A DNA stretch of 12,119 bases from Dehalococcoidales bacterium (GCA_030628245.1 DAOVRI010000036.1:1-12119); one strand, 5' to 3'; shown: positions 4,550 to 11,938, counted from the stretch's first letter. Translations and numbers: made by a program. The notes: a model not told the origin generated them from the letters alone.

Positions 4550-5908
4550 ATGTCATCACTAAGCCAAATCCTGGCCATAGCTATCTTTGCCCTGATGTTC
4601 GCTGCCATCATCAGCGGTAAAATCCATCGCTTTATTCCGGCAATTGTCGGTGGCGCTCTGGTGATTGTGGTATTATTCCTGGTGGTCATGAAGAGCCCTG
4701 ATTCTGTTTGGAATGTACTCAACTTGAGCCAGATAGGGGAGTGGTCTTTCTGGGTACCGGGTGAACAGCATGTGGAATCACACGGTGTGAACTGGCAGAC
4801 CATCATCTTTATCGGCGGGATGATGGTCATGGTGGTAGGGATGGAGAGGGTAGGTTTTTTCCGCTGGCTGTGCCTCTACGTGGCGCGACTGGTAGGGTGC
4901 AAGGTAATACCCATCCTGCTCGCGTTCATGTTACTCTCCGGGTTTCTGGCCATGTTCATTGATAGCATCACCGTAATGCTGTTCCTCAGCATGGTGACCA
5001 TCGAGCTGGCCCGCCTGCTTAAATTCGACCCGGTGCCGATAATTGTTGCCGAGATTTTTGCCGCCAATACCGGGGGCAGTGCTACCATGTGCGGTGACCC
5101 GCCCAATATCATCATCGGCACCGCCTTCGGCTATACGTTTACCGACTTTGCCACGAATACCGGCCCTATTGCCTGGGTCGGTATGATTATCGCCCTTGGC
5201 TATTTTTTCCTTATCTTCCGCAAGAGCCTGACGCAACAAGGTGATACCGGAGAGATGATGAAATCCTGCCCGTTGCCCAGTTCGGCTATTACCAATCCCT
5301 GTTTGTTCAAGGTAGAAGTAGGCATCTTTCTCCTGGTGGTGGTACTGCTGGTAACACATGCCCAAACCGGGCTGTCGGTGGCTATCATCGGTGTTATTGC
5401 GGCCATCCTGACGATACTTGTTGCCGGCCGGAATGCCTGGCATATTATTAAGCATGTAGACTGGCAGACATTGCTTTTCTTCCTGGGACTGTTTGTCTGT
5501 GTCGGCGGATTGGAAGAGACCGGTGTGCTGAAGATGGTGTCGGAGTATATCGGCCAGGTGTCCGGCGGTAATATCACGGTTGCCATACCGATTATCCTGT
5601 GGGTATCTGCTTTTGCCTCCGCTATAGTTGATAACATTCCCTTCGCCGCCACCATGGTTCCGGTCATCAAAGAACTTTCGGTAATGGGCGGCATGAGCCT
5701 GACCACGCTGGCCTGGACTCTCGCCATTGGTACGGATATCGGCGGTAATGCTACCCCCATAGGCGCTTCGGCGAATGTAGTGGGGACGGCTGTCGCTGAG
5801 AAAGAAGGCTATCCTATCAGTTGGGGCAGATTCCTGAAATACGCAGTGCCGCCCATGATTATCGTCGTGGGCATCAGCCACCTGATGCTCATCTGGCGCT
5901 ACGCCTGA
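4550..5908 (+). CDS. ArsB/NhaD-type ion transporter (IT superfamily, SLC13-like)
   Basis: This 452-residue polytopic membrane protein has about 11-12 hydrophobic segments. Diagnostic motifs are NTGGSATMCGDPPNIIIG (173-190), VDNIPFAATMVPV (360-372) and GTDIGGNATPIGASANVV (394-411), which form the re-entrant substrate and sodium-site loops of the ArsB/NhaD/citrate-transporter superfamily. The two halves are related: NWQTIIFIGGMMVMVVGMER (81-100) matches DWQTLLFFLGLFVCVGGLEE (304-323). This fits the inverted-repeat fold. A soluble stretch of about 30 residues (50-80, with WSFWVPGEQH) separates the second helix from the first repeat, longer than I expect for ArsB. The substrate could be Na+/H+, arsenite or a small anion; no ars genes or regulators are nearby, so it is left open. 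No good Shine-Dalgarno precedes ATG 4550, so the start is less sure. Confidence 0.88.
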   Translation: MSSLSQILAIAIFALMFAAIISGKIHRFIPAIVGGALVIVVLFLVVMKSPDSVWNVLNLSQIGEWSFWVPGEQHVESHGVNWQTIIFIGGMMVMVVGMERVGFFRWLCLYVARLVGCKVIPILLAFMLLSGFLAMFIDSITVMLFLSMVTIELARLLKFDPVPIIVAEIFAANTGGSATMCGDPPNIIIGTAFGYTFTDFATNTGPIAWVGMIIALGYFFLIFRKSLTQQGDTGEMMKSCPLPSSAITNPCLFKVEVGIFLLVVVLLVTHAQTGLSVAIIGVIAAILTILVAGRNAWHIIKHVDWQTLLFFLGLFVCVGGLEETGVLKMVSEYIGQVSGGNITVAIPIILWVSAFASAIVDNIPFAATMVPVIKELSVMGGMSLTTLAWTLAIGTDIGGNATPIGASANVVGTAVAEKEGYPISWGRFLKYAVPPMIIVVGISHLMLIWRYA

Positions 5909-5922
5909 ACGGTGCGTTCGGG

Positions 5923-5952
5923 TTGCGCAAACTTTACGTTATATAGTATCAT
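5923..5952 (+). promoter_or_regulatory. Promoter candidate of tRNA-Arg (and possibly the por operon)
   Basis: TTGCGC (5923-5928) and TATCAT (5947-5952) are spaced by 18 bases. Initiation near 5959 would fall just before tRNA-Arg at 5963. No other promoter is seen between here and the first por gene. Confidence 0.45.
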
Positions 5953-5962
5953 TTTAATAGTT

Positions 5963-6035
5963 GCCCCTGTAGCTCAGGTGGATAGAGCACCGGCCTCCGG
6001 AGCCGGGTGCGAGCGTTCAAGTCGCTCCAGGGGCG
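5963..6035 (+). tRNA. tRNA-Arg (anticodon CCG)
   Basis: The cloverleaf starts GCCCCTGTAGCTCAGGTGG. The acceptor stem is GCCCCTG/CAGGGGC, the anticodon stem CCGGC/GCCGG around loop CTCCGGA gives anticodon CCG for CGG codons, and the T arm is GAGCG-TTCAAGT-CGCTC. The discriminator is G6035. Unlike the other three tRNA genes in the window, no CCA is encoded; five T residues follow directly. The first por gene starts 22 bases later. Confidence 0.96.
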
Positions 6036-6057
6036 TTTTTGGTATGTGGAGCTAATA

Positions 6058-6630
6058 ATGACGAAAGAAAAGAGCCTCATCGAAATCAGATGGCACGGAC
6101 GCGGCGGACAGGGCGCGGTTACCTCTACCGAGTTACTGGCACAGTCGGCCATAAGTGAAGGCAAGTACGCACAGGCTTTCCCCAGCTTCGGACCGGAGCG
6201 CCGGGGAGCACCCGTGCAGGCCTTCAACAGAATAGACGCCAAGGAGCCGGTTAGAATCAGGGCGGATATCACCGAACCGGATGTCGTCGTGGTGCTTGAC
6301 CCGGGTCTACTTGATAAGGTCAATGTGACTTCCGGCCTGAAAAAAGACGGGTGGGTCATAATCAATACCAGAAAAACAGCCAAGGAAATAAAATCCGAGT
6401 TCGGCATTAAATACCCGGTGGCCACGGTCAACGCCATTAAAATCGCGCGCGAGACACTGGGAGTACCCATCGTCAATACCACCATGCTCGGGGCCGTCGT
6501 TAAAGTCACGGGAATTATCAAGAAAGAGTCAGCCCACGCACCGCTTGAGAAGCGTTTCGGCAGGCTGGGAGAACGTAATATCAAAGCCATGGAAACAGCC
6601 TACGAAGAAGTAGTAATTGAGGAGCAATAA
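6058..6630 (+). CDS. porC: 2-oxoacid:ferredoxin oxidoreductase, gamma subunit (pyruvate type)
   Basis: This is the gamma subunit of a four-subunit 2-oxoacid:ferredoxin oxidoreductase, which oxidises pyruvate (or a similar acid) with CoA to acyl-CoA, CO2 and reduced ferredoxin. The 190-residue product shows the gamma-domain signature WHGRGGQGAVTSTELLAQ (12-29) and FPSFGPERRGAPVQAF (about 41-56), then VVVLDPGLL and a C-terminal PLEKRFG...ERNIKAMETAYE. These match the single-domain gamma family over its full length. The start ATG at 6058 has GGAG 6 bases upstream. An upstream extension to 6007 would run into tRNA-Arg and is rejected. The order gamma-delta-alpha-beta is the classical order of archaeal and Thermotoga porCDAB. 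It abuts porD with no spacer. Substrate is inferred; pyruvate is most likely. Confidence 0.92.
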   Translation: MTKEKSLIEIRWHGRGGQGAVTSTELLAQSAISEGKYAQAFPSFGPERRGAPVQAFNRIDAKEPVRIRADITEPDVVVVLDPGLLDKVNVTSGLKKDGWVIINTRKTAKEIKSEFGIKYPVATVNAIKIARETLGVPIVNTTMLGAVVKVTGIIKKESAHAPLEKRFGRLGERNIKAMETAYEEVVIEEQ

Positions 6631-6924
6631 ATGGCTAAATCCGAGAGTGAATATACCTGGAAAGACCTGGAAATCGGCGCCATTATCGCCGACCCGGGAA
6701 GCGCCCGGCAGTACGAGAGCGGGACCTGTCGGTCGCTGCGACCGACCTACGACTTCAAGAAATGCATCAAGTGCGGTCTCTGCGCTTTGTATTGCCCGGA
6801 AGGATGCATCGGAGAGAACGAGGAGGGGTATTTTGAAGCCGACCTGTTCTACTGCAAGGGGTGCGGCATCTGCGCCAGGGAATGCTGGCCCAGAGTGATA
6901 ACAATGGTAGAGGAGGTGGAATAA
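6631..6924 (+). CDS. porD: 2-oxoacid:ferredoxin oxidoreductase, delta subunit (2[4Fe-4S] ferredoxin-like)
   Basis: The 97-residue delta subunit carries electrons from the catalytic core outward through two [4Fe-4S] clusters. The first motif is C45-x2-C48-x2-C51-x3-C55-P, within KCIKCGLCALYCPEGC. The second is C75-x2-C78-x2-C81-x3-C85, within YCKGCGICARECWP. In the second motif the residue after the last Cys is Trp rather than the usual Pro. The N-terminal region TWKDLEIGAIIADPGSARQY is the typical family lead-in, with the conserved segment RSLRPTYDFKKC. The ATG directly follows the porC stop, and GAGGAG (6619-6624) lies inside the end of porC. Its stop shares one base with the porA start (TAATG). 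Assignment is firm. Confidence 0.93.
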   Translation: MAKSESEYTWKDLEIGAIIADPGSARQYESGTCRSLRPTYDFKKCIKCGLCALYCPEGCIGENEEGYFEADLFYCKGCGICARECWPRVITMVEEVE

Positions 6925-8099
6925 TGGCCACGCGAGTAGGTATTGAGGTTTCCATTGCGATAGCGGATGCGGTAAAGCTGGCCAACCCGGACGTCGTCGC
7001 GGCCTACCCGATTACCCCGCAGACCCACATCGTCGAGCACCTGGCCGAGCTGGTAGCCAACGGCGAACTTGATGCCGAATACATACCGGTAGAATCGGAA
7101 CATTCGGCCATGAGTGCCTGCCTCGGTTCGGCGGCAGCCGGCGCCCGTACCTTTACGGCCACGGCCAGTCAGGGTCTGGCACTGATGAACGAAGTGGTAT
7201 ATGTCGCCGCACCCATGCGGCTGCCCATTATCATGGCGGTAGCCAACCGGGCCCTATCATCACCGCTGAGTATCTGGTGCGACCATTCCGACCTGATGTC
7301 CGTCAGGGACACCGGCTGGATACAGATAATCGCGGAAAACGGGCAGCAGTGCGTAGATAACATTATCTGCGCTTTCCGCATCGGCGAAGACCAGCGCGTG
7401 CTGCTGCCGGTGATGGTCCACCTGGACGGTTTCACCCTGACGCACGTTATCGAGCCGATAACCTTCCCGGAGCAGAGCGACGTCGATAAGTTCCTGCCTC
7501 CCTATAAATTCCCCATGCCGCTGAATCCGGACAAGCCGGTAGCCATGGGAGACTTTGCCCCACCGGTTATCTTTACCGAGACAAAATGGGCGCAGGAAAT
7601 GAATATAAGAGCCTCGAAAAAGGTGGTCGTGGAGGTCTGGGATAAATATGAAAAAGCCTTCGGGCGGAAGTACTCGCCAGTCGAGAAGCACCACAGCGAC
7701 GGCGCCAAAGTCGTCCTGATGACGATGGGGAGCGTGGGCGAGACGGCCTCGGTAGCCATCGACGAGATGAGAGACGAAGGACAGGACGTGGGGCAGATAA
7801 GGCTGCGTCTGTGGCGGCCTTTCCCCTTTGAGGAGTTACGCGAGACCCTGAAAGACACCGACGTGCTCATTGTGCTGGACAGGGCTATCTCCTTCGGCGG
7901 ACCGGGTGGACCGGTTGCCTCCGAAGTTAAGGCAGCCTTCTACGACCAGGCGAAAAAACCCAGGATTGTCAGCTTTGTGGGCGGACTCGGCGGTCGGGAT
8001 ATTACCGTTGCCGGCTTCAAAGACATGGTCAAGAAAGGCACCGAGATTGCTAAGAGCGGAAGCAAGAACGAATACGAGATTTACGGGGTGAGGGAATAA
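6924..8099 (+). CDS. porA: 2-oxoacid:ferredoxin oxidoreductase, alpha subunit (pyruvate type)
   Basis: The 391-residue alpha subunit contains the pyrimidine-binding partner domain for thiamine diphosphate and the 2-oxoacid pocket. Visible motifs are AAYPITPQTHIVE (26-38), ESEHSAMSACLGSAAAGART (58-77), TASQGLALMNE (80-90), NRALSSPLSIWCDHSD (108-123) and RDTGWIQ (128-134). They match pyruvate:ferredoxin oxidoreductase alpha chains closely. The C-terminal half has VLMTMGSVGETA and DRAISFGGPGGPV. The start is ATG 6924, with a perfect AGGAGGT 6 bases upstream; a longer frame from 6861 is rejected because it would overlap porD and lose this Shine-Dalgarno. It overlaps both porD and porB by one base, so translation is coupled. 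Pyruvate specificity is by resemblance; 2-oxoisovalerate or another acid cannot be excluded. Confidence 0.94.
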   Translation: MATRVGIEVSIAIADAVKLANPDVVAAYPITPQTHIVEHLAELVANGELDAEYIPVESEHSAMSACLGSAAAGARTFTATASQGLALMNEVVYVAAPMRLPIIMAVANRALSSPLSIWCDHSDLMSVRDTGWIQIIAENGQQCVDNIICAFRIGEDQRVLLPVMVHLDGFTLTHVIEPITFPEQSDVDKFLPPYKFPMPLNPDKPVAMGDFAPPVIFTETKWAQEMNIRASKKVVVEVWDKYEKAFGRKYSPVEKHHSDGAKVVLMTMGSVGETASVAIDEMRDEGQDVGQIRLRLWRPFPFEELRETLKDTDVLIVLDRAISFGGPGGPVASEVKAAFYDQAKKPRIVSFVGGLGGRDITVAGFKDMVKKGTEIAKSGSKNEYEIYGVRE

Positions 8100-9079
8100 T
8101 GGAAAAATACGCGGTTTACGTACCTCGACTTGTCAAGAAAAGGGAGAATTTCGCGCCGGGTCACCGCGCCTGCATCGGCTGCGGCGAGGCCCTGGCCGTC
8201 AGGCTGGCATTCAAGGCGCTGGACAACAACGTCGTCGTGACCAATGCCACCGGCTGCATAGAGATTATCGCCTCGCAGCTTCCGTTCACCACATGGCACC
8301 TTCCCTGGATTCACACCCTGTTTGAGAATGCGGCGGCCGTGGCCTCGGGCATTGAGGCGGGCTATAAAGCCATGAAGAGGAAAGGAATGGCAGTGCCGGA
8401 AAATGCCAAGGTAGTTGCCATCGGCGGCGATGGCGCTACCAGCGATATCGGCCTGCAGGCGATATCCGGAGCCCTGGAGAGAGGACACGATTTTACCTAT
8501 ATCTGCTTCGACAACGAGGCCTACATGAACACGGGTATCCAGAGGTCTTCGGCGACACCCTTCGGCGCGGCCACCACCACCTCACCGGCCGGTAAGAAAA
8601 GCTTCGGGCAGTTCAGCTGGAAGAAGAACATGCCGGAGATTGCCGCCGCCCACAACATACCCTATGTGGCCACCGCCACCCACGGGTATCCGTTCGACCT
8701 TATGGCGAAAGTCCGCAAGGCCGTGGACACACCGGGGCCGGCTTACGTCCACATCCTCTCGGTCTGCCCCACCGGCTGGCGGAGCGCCACGGATACGGTT
8801 AACCGTCAGTCACGCCTGGCCGTACAGACGGGTGTTTTCCCTCTCTACGAAGTGGAAAACGGCCAGTATAAAATGAGCATTAATCTACCCAAGCTCAGAC
8901 CGGTGAAGGACTACCTGAAAATACAGGGTCGGTTCCGCCATCTGAGCGATGATATTATTCAGCAGATACAGGAAAGAGTGGAACTGGAATATCAAAAGCT
9001 ATTGGAGAAGGCTAACAATGTCACCAAAAGAGCTAAAAGCAAAAGCAAAACAGGCACTGCAAAAGCATCAGCACGATAA
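8099..9079 (+). CDS. porB: 2-oxoacid:ferredoxin oxidoreductase, beta subunit (TPP and [4Fe-4S] subunit)
   Basis: The 326-residue beta subunit binds thiamine diphosphate and one [4Fe-4S] cluster. The TPP motif is IGGDGATSDIGLQAISGALE (108-127), followed by DFTYICFDNEAYMNTG (131-146). Cluster ligands are expected at Cys25 and Cys28 (ACIGCGE), Cys53 (TGCIE) and Cys223 (SVCPTGW). These features agree with PorB. The C-terminus has an odd lysine-rich tail after about residue 305 (NNVTKRAKSKSKTG...). Its codons are exactly the ones that overlap the start of the NuoE-like gene in another frame (9018-9079). The start ATG overlaps the porA stop by one base, behind GTGAGGG. The assignment is firm; the tail may have no function beyond sharing DNA with its neighbour. 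Confidence 0.94.
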   Translation: MEKYAVYVPRLVKKRENFAPGHRACIGCGEALAVRLAFKALDNNVVVTNATGCIEIIASQLPFTTWHLPWIHTLFENAAAVASGIEAGYKAMKRKGMAVPENAKVVAIGGDGATSDIGLQAISGALERGHDFTYICFDNEAYMNTGIQRSSATPFGAATTTSPAGKKSFGQFSWKKNMPEIAAAHNIPYVATATHGYPFDLMAKVRKAVDTPGPAYVHILSVCPTGWRSATDTVNRQSRLAVQTGVFPLYEVENGQYKMSINLPKLRPVKDYLKIQGRFRHLSDDIIQQIQERVELEYQKLLEKANNVTKRAKSKSKTGTAKASAR

Positions 9080-9482
9080 ATCGCTGCTGGTGGATATCCT
9101 GCAGGATATCCAGGCGGAAGTCGGGTACCTGCCCAAAGAGGTATTACAGGAGACCAGCGAAGGCCTCGGCATTCCGCTGAGTCGGGTCTACAGCGTCGCC
9201 ACCTTTTTCAAGGCGTTCAGCCTGACACCGAGGGGACGCCACCTGATTAACGTTTGTATGGGCACGGCTTGCCACGTCCGGGGCGCCGTGAAGGTCCTGG
9301 AGAAGATTGAACAGGAACTGAAAGTTAAAAGAGGCGAAACCACGAAAGACCTTAAATTCACTCTGGAAACGGTCAACTGCGTCGGCGCCTGTGCCCTGGG
9401 TCCCATGGTAATAATAGGGGAAGACTATCACGGAGAGATGACGCCGGAGGCAGTCGGTTCCGTGCTGGAGAACTACAACTAA
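9018..9482 (+). CDS. NuoE/HoxE-like thioredoxin-fold [2Fe-2S] subunit of an NADH-linked oxidoreductase
   Basis: The 154-residue product resembles the 24-kDa subunit of complex I and the small subunit of NAD(P)-linked hydrogenases and formate dehydrogenases. After a helical N-terminus with LVDILQDIQAEVGYLPKEVL (24-43) and VYSVATFFKAF (57-67), the thioredoxin-like domain supplies four cluster ligands: Cys80 and Cys85 (CMGTACH) and Cys121 and Cys125 (CVGACALGP). The start is ATG 9018, behind GGAGAAGG, which lies inside porB. The frame is open further upstream, but the family's N-terminus begins here. It overlaps porB by 62 bases and precedes the NuoF-like gene by 19. In this family it passes electrons to or from the FMN subunit. 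Placement after porB suggests that ferredoxin or PorD electrons meet NAD here. Confidence 0.92.
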   Translation: MSPKELKAKAKQALQKHQHDKSLLVDILQDIQAEVGYLPKEVLQETSEGLGIPLSRVYSVATFFKAFSLTPRGRHLINVCMGTACHVRGAVKVLEKIEQELKVKRGETTKDLKFTLETVNCVGACALGPMVIIGEDYHGEMTPEAVGSVLENYN

Positions 9483-9501
9483 TTAGTGGAGGATGTCACC
9501 A

Positions 9502-11193
9502 GTGGTAAAACTAAAATCCTTGGGCGAACTTGAGTCTCTGAGAAAATCAATCATCGGAAAGAGAGACCCGAAAAAGGCCGTTATTACCATATGTAACGGG
9601 ACAGGATGCCAGGCCCACGGCTGTAAAGCCGTTACGGCCGCCTTCCATGAGGAGGTTAAGAAGCAGAACCTAGCCGGGAAAGTGGAGATAAAAAGTATCG
9701 GCTGCCCCGGGTTCTGCGAAAGGGGTACCCTGGTAGTTATTAAGCCCCAGGACATCTTTTACCAGAGGGTAAGGGATAAAGATGTCCCTGAGATAATTAC
9801 CGAGACTATCGGCAAGGGTAATGTCGTTCAGAGATTGCTGTATACCGACCGAAAAACGGATAAAAAGGTGACCTGCGAACAGGATGTGCCTTTCTATAAG
9901 CGGCAGATGCGCCTGATTATTGGCAACAACGGCTTAATTGACCCAACCTCAATTGATGATTATCTGGCTATTGGCGGTTACGCCGCGCTGGCCAAGGCAC
10001 TGCAAATGTCCCCGGAAGGCATAATCGATGAAGTCAGGAAGGCCGGGCTGAGGGGACGCGGCGGAGGCGGCTTCCCCACCGCAAACAAGTGGGAGAGCAC
10101 CCGTAAGGCGCACGGCGACACCAAGTACGTTATCGCCAATGCTGATGAGGGCGACCCCGGTGCCTTCATGGACAGGGCACTGGTAGAAGGCAATCCTCAC
10201 AGCGTTCTGGAGGGGATGATAATCGGAGCTTACGCTATCGGTAGTAATCATGGATATGTCTATATTCGCAACGAATACCCGATGGCGGTGAGGCATATGC
10301 AGACGGCCATACAGCAGGCGGAGGAATACGGTCTTCTCGGTGAGAATATCCTCGGCTCTGGGTTTGACCTTGCCATCAGGGTAAGCAGGGGCGGTGGGGC
10401 CTTTGTCTGCGGCGAGTCCACCGCTCTAATGGCCTCGCTGGAAGGCAGGGTAGGTGAGCCACGCGCCAAGTATGTCCATACCTCGGAGCAAGGACTGTGG
10501 GGACAGCCGACCAACCTTAATAACGTCGAGACGTGGGCGAATGTGCCCCTGATAATTAATAACGGCGCCGACTGGTATCAAAAGATAGGCACCGAGAACA
10601 GCAAGGGCACCAAGATATTCTCGCTGGTCGGCAATATCACCAATACCGGGCTGGTCGAGGTACCCATGGGCATTACCCTGCGCGAGATTATCTACGATAT
10701 CGGCGGCGGTATTCCCAAGGGGAGGAATTTCAAGGCCGTCCAGACCGGCGGCCCATCCGGCGGCGTTATCCCGGAGAGCCTGCTCGACCTGCCGGTTGAT
10801 TTCGATGAGCTGAACAAGGTCGGCTCCATGATGGGTTCCGGCGGCATGATTGTCATGGACGATAAGACCTGCATGGTCAATATCGCCAACTATTTCGTCA
10901 CCTTCCTTGAAGGCGAGTCCTGTGGCAAGTGCCTCCCCTGCCGTGAGGGACTACGGCAAATGAAACATATTCTCACCGGTATTACCGAGGGCCGTGGTAA
11001 AAAGGGAGACATCGAGCTGCTGGAAGAGCTTTCGGCCATGCTGATTGATGCCGCACTCTGCGCCCTGGGCAGCACGGCGCCCAACCCGGTCCTGAGCACC
11101 ATCCGCTATTTTCGCGACGAGTACGAAGCCCACATTAAAGATAAGAAATGCCCCGCCGGTGTCTGCAATTTCGAGGCGGTAAAAGTAAAGTAA
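9502..11193 (+). CDS. NuoF/HoxF-like NADH- and FMN-binding subunit with N-terminal [2Fe-2S] domain
   Basis: From GTG 9502 the product is 563 residues. The N-terminal thioredoxin-like [2Fe-2S] domain has Cys31, Cys36, Cys68 and Cys72 (ICNGTGC, GCPGFC). The NADH/FMN domain has GLRGRGGGGFPTANKW (182-197) and ANADEGDPGAFMDR (about 213-226), with RVSRGGGAFVCGE further on. A [4Fe-4S] site follows at Cys474, Cys477, Cys480 (ESCGKCLPCREG) and Cys520. It ends soon after CPAGVC (Cys550, Cys555). Many hydrogenase-linked homologs continue there with a 2[4Fe-4S] ferredoxin domain, which is lacking here. I chose GTG 9502 because GGAGG (9488-9492) lies 9 bases upstream of it but directly abuts the in-frame ATG at 9493; that ATG would add three residues. 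The protein would exchange electrons with NAD(H). Confidence 0.93.
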   Translation: MVKLKSLGELESLRKSIIGKRDPKKAVITICNGTGCQAHGCKAVTAAFHEEVKKQNLAGKVEIKSIGCPGFCERGTLVVIKPQDIFYQRVRDKDVPEIITETIGKGNVVQRLLYTDRKTDKKVTCEQDVPFYKRQMRLIIGNNGLIDPTSIDDYLAIGGYAALAKALQMSPEGIIDEVRKAGLRGRGGGGFPTANKWESTRKAHGDTKYVIANADEGDPGAFMDRALVEGNPHSVLEGMIIGAYAIGSNHGYVYIRNEYPMAVRHMQTAIQQAEEYGLLGENILGSGFDLAIRVSRGGGAFVCGESTALMASLEGRVGEPRAKYVHTSEQGLWGQPTNLNNVETWANVPLIINNGADWYQKIGTENSKGTKIFSLVGNITNTGLVEVPMGITLREIIYDIGGGIPKGRNFKAVQTGGPSGGVIPESLLDLPVDFDELNKVGSMMGSGGMIVMDDKTCMVNIANYFVTFLEGESCGKCLPCREGLRQMKHILTGITEGRGKKGDIELLEELSAMLIDAALCALGSTAPNPVLSTIRYFRDEYEAHIKDKKCPAGVCNFEAVKVK

Positions 11194-11200
11194 GGATACG

Positions 11201-11938
11201 ATGAAAATGGTGAAACTAACGATAAACGGACGAAAAATCACAGCCGAAGAGGGCACCACGATATTATATGCCGCCCGCGATAATAATATTTATATCCCGA
11301 CTCTTTGCGAGAACGAGGCGGTCGCTCCTTACGGCGCCTGCCGGCTCTGCCTGGTCGAGATAAAGACCGCCAAAGGCAGAGAGAGACTGGTTACATCGTG
11401 CATTTATCAGGTGGAAGAAGGGCTTACCGTCCAGACGGATACCGAGCGAATCCAGAAAATCCGCAAGATGCTGCTCGAATTGCTGCTGGCCCGGTGCCCC
11501 GATTCCGAGGTAATCAAGGAACTAGCACAGAAGGTCGGCGTTACCAGGACTCGTTTCGTCAAGCAGAAGGGCAACAACAAATGCATCCTCTGCGCCACCT
11601 GCGCCCGCACCTGCGAGGAGGTCGTCGGCGTGGCGGCCATCAGCCTGGCGAGGCGGGGCGTGGACAGGGAGCTGACCACGCCGTTTAACGAAGATTTCAC
11701 CGAAGCCTGCATTGGCTGCGGTGCCTGCGCATACAGCTGTCCCACGGGCGCCATCACCATGGAAGACAGGAGAGGCACCAGAGTCATCAAATGGCCCCAC
11801 AACCGGATGGAATTCAAGCTGAAGAAGTGCTCCGTCTGCGGCCAGTACTGGGCACCGGAAAAGCAGCTAGAGTACATCGCCAAAACATCGGGGACACCAC
11901 TCTCCGATTACGATGTCTGCCCCGACTGCCGGGAATAA
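11201..11938 (+). CDS. HoxU/NuoG-N-like iron-sulfur subunit with extra C-terminal Cys ribbon
   Basis: The 245-residue product begins with a plant-type [2Fe-2S] ferredoxin domain: Cys36, Cys47, Cys50 and Cys67 (TLCENE, GACRLCLVE, TSCIY). The complex-I-type His-Cys3 cluster region is reduced to LLLARCPDSEVIKELAQ, as in short HoxU-like proteins. Two [4Fe-4S] motifs follow: Cys128, 131, 134, 138 (CILCATCARTC) and Cys170, 173, 176, 180 (CIGCGACAYSCP). The last 40 residues carry two CxxC pairs, Cys210/213 (KKCSVCGQYW) and Cys240/243 (DVCPDCRE), which look like a zinc or rubredoxin-like knuckle. ATG 11201 has AAGGA 4 bases upstream; ATG 11207 (MVKLTING) at 10 bases spacing is an equally fair start. 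It is the last gene of the operon. It would wire the flavin subunit to external ferredoxin or the OFOR. Confidence 0.9.
   Translation: MKMVKLTINGRKITAEEGTTILYAARDNNIYIPTLCENEAVAPYGACRLCLVEIKTAKGRERLVTSCIYQVEEGLTVQTDTERIQKIRKMLLELLLARCPDSEVIKELAQKVGVTRTRFVKQKGNNKCILCATCARTCEEVVGVAAISLARRGVDRELTTPFNEDFTEACIGCGACAYSCPTGAITMEDRRGTRVIKWPHNRMEFKLKKCSVCGQYWAPEKQLEYIAKTSGTPLSDYDVCPDCRE

Noticed and set aside
4931..5881. Long minus-strand open frame across the transporter
   Set aside because: Antisense shadow of the transporter reading frame; charged, repetitive composition and no recognisable domain.
9493..9501. ATG at 9493 as the start of the NuoF-like gene
   Set aside because: The GGAGG Shine-Dalgarno directly abuts this ATG with no spacing, while GTG 9502 in the same frame is 9 bases away. 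The effect is only three residues.
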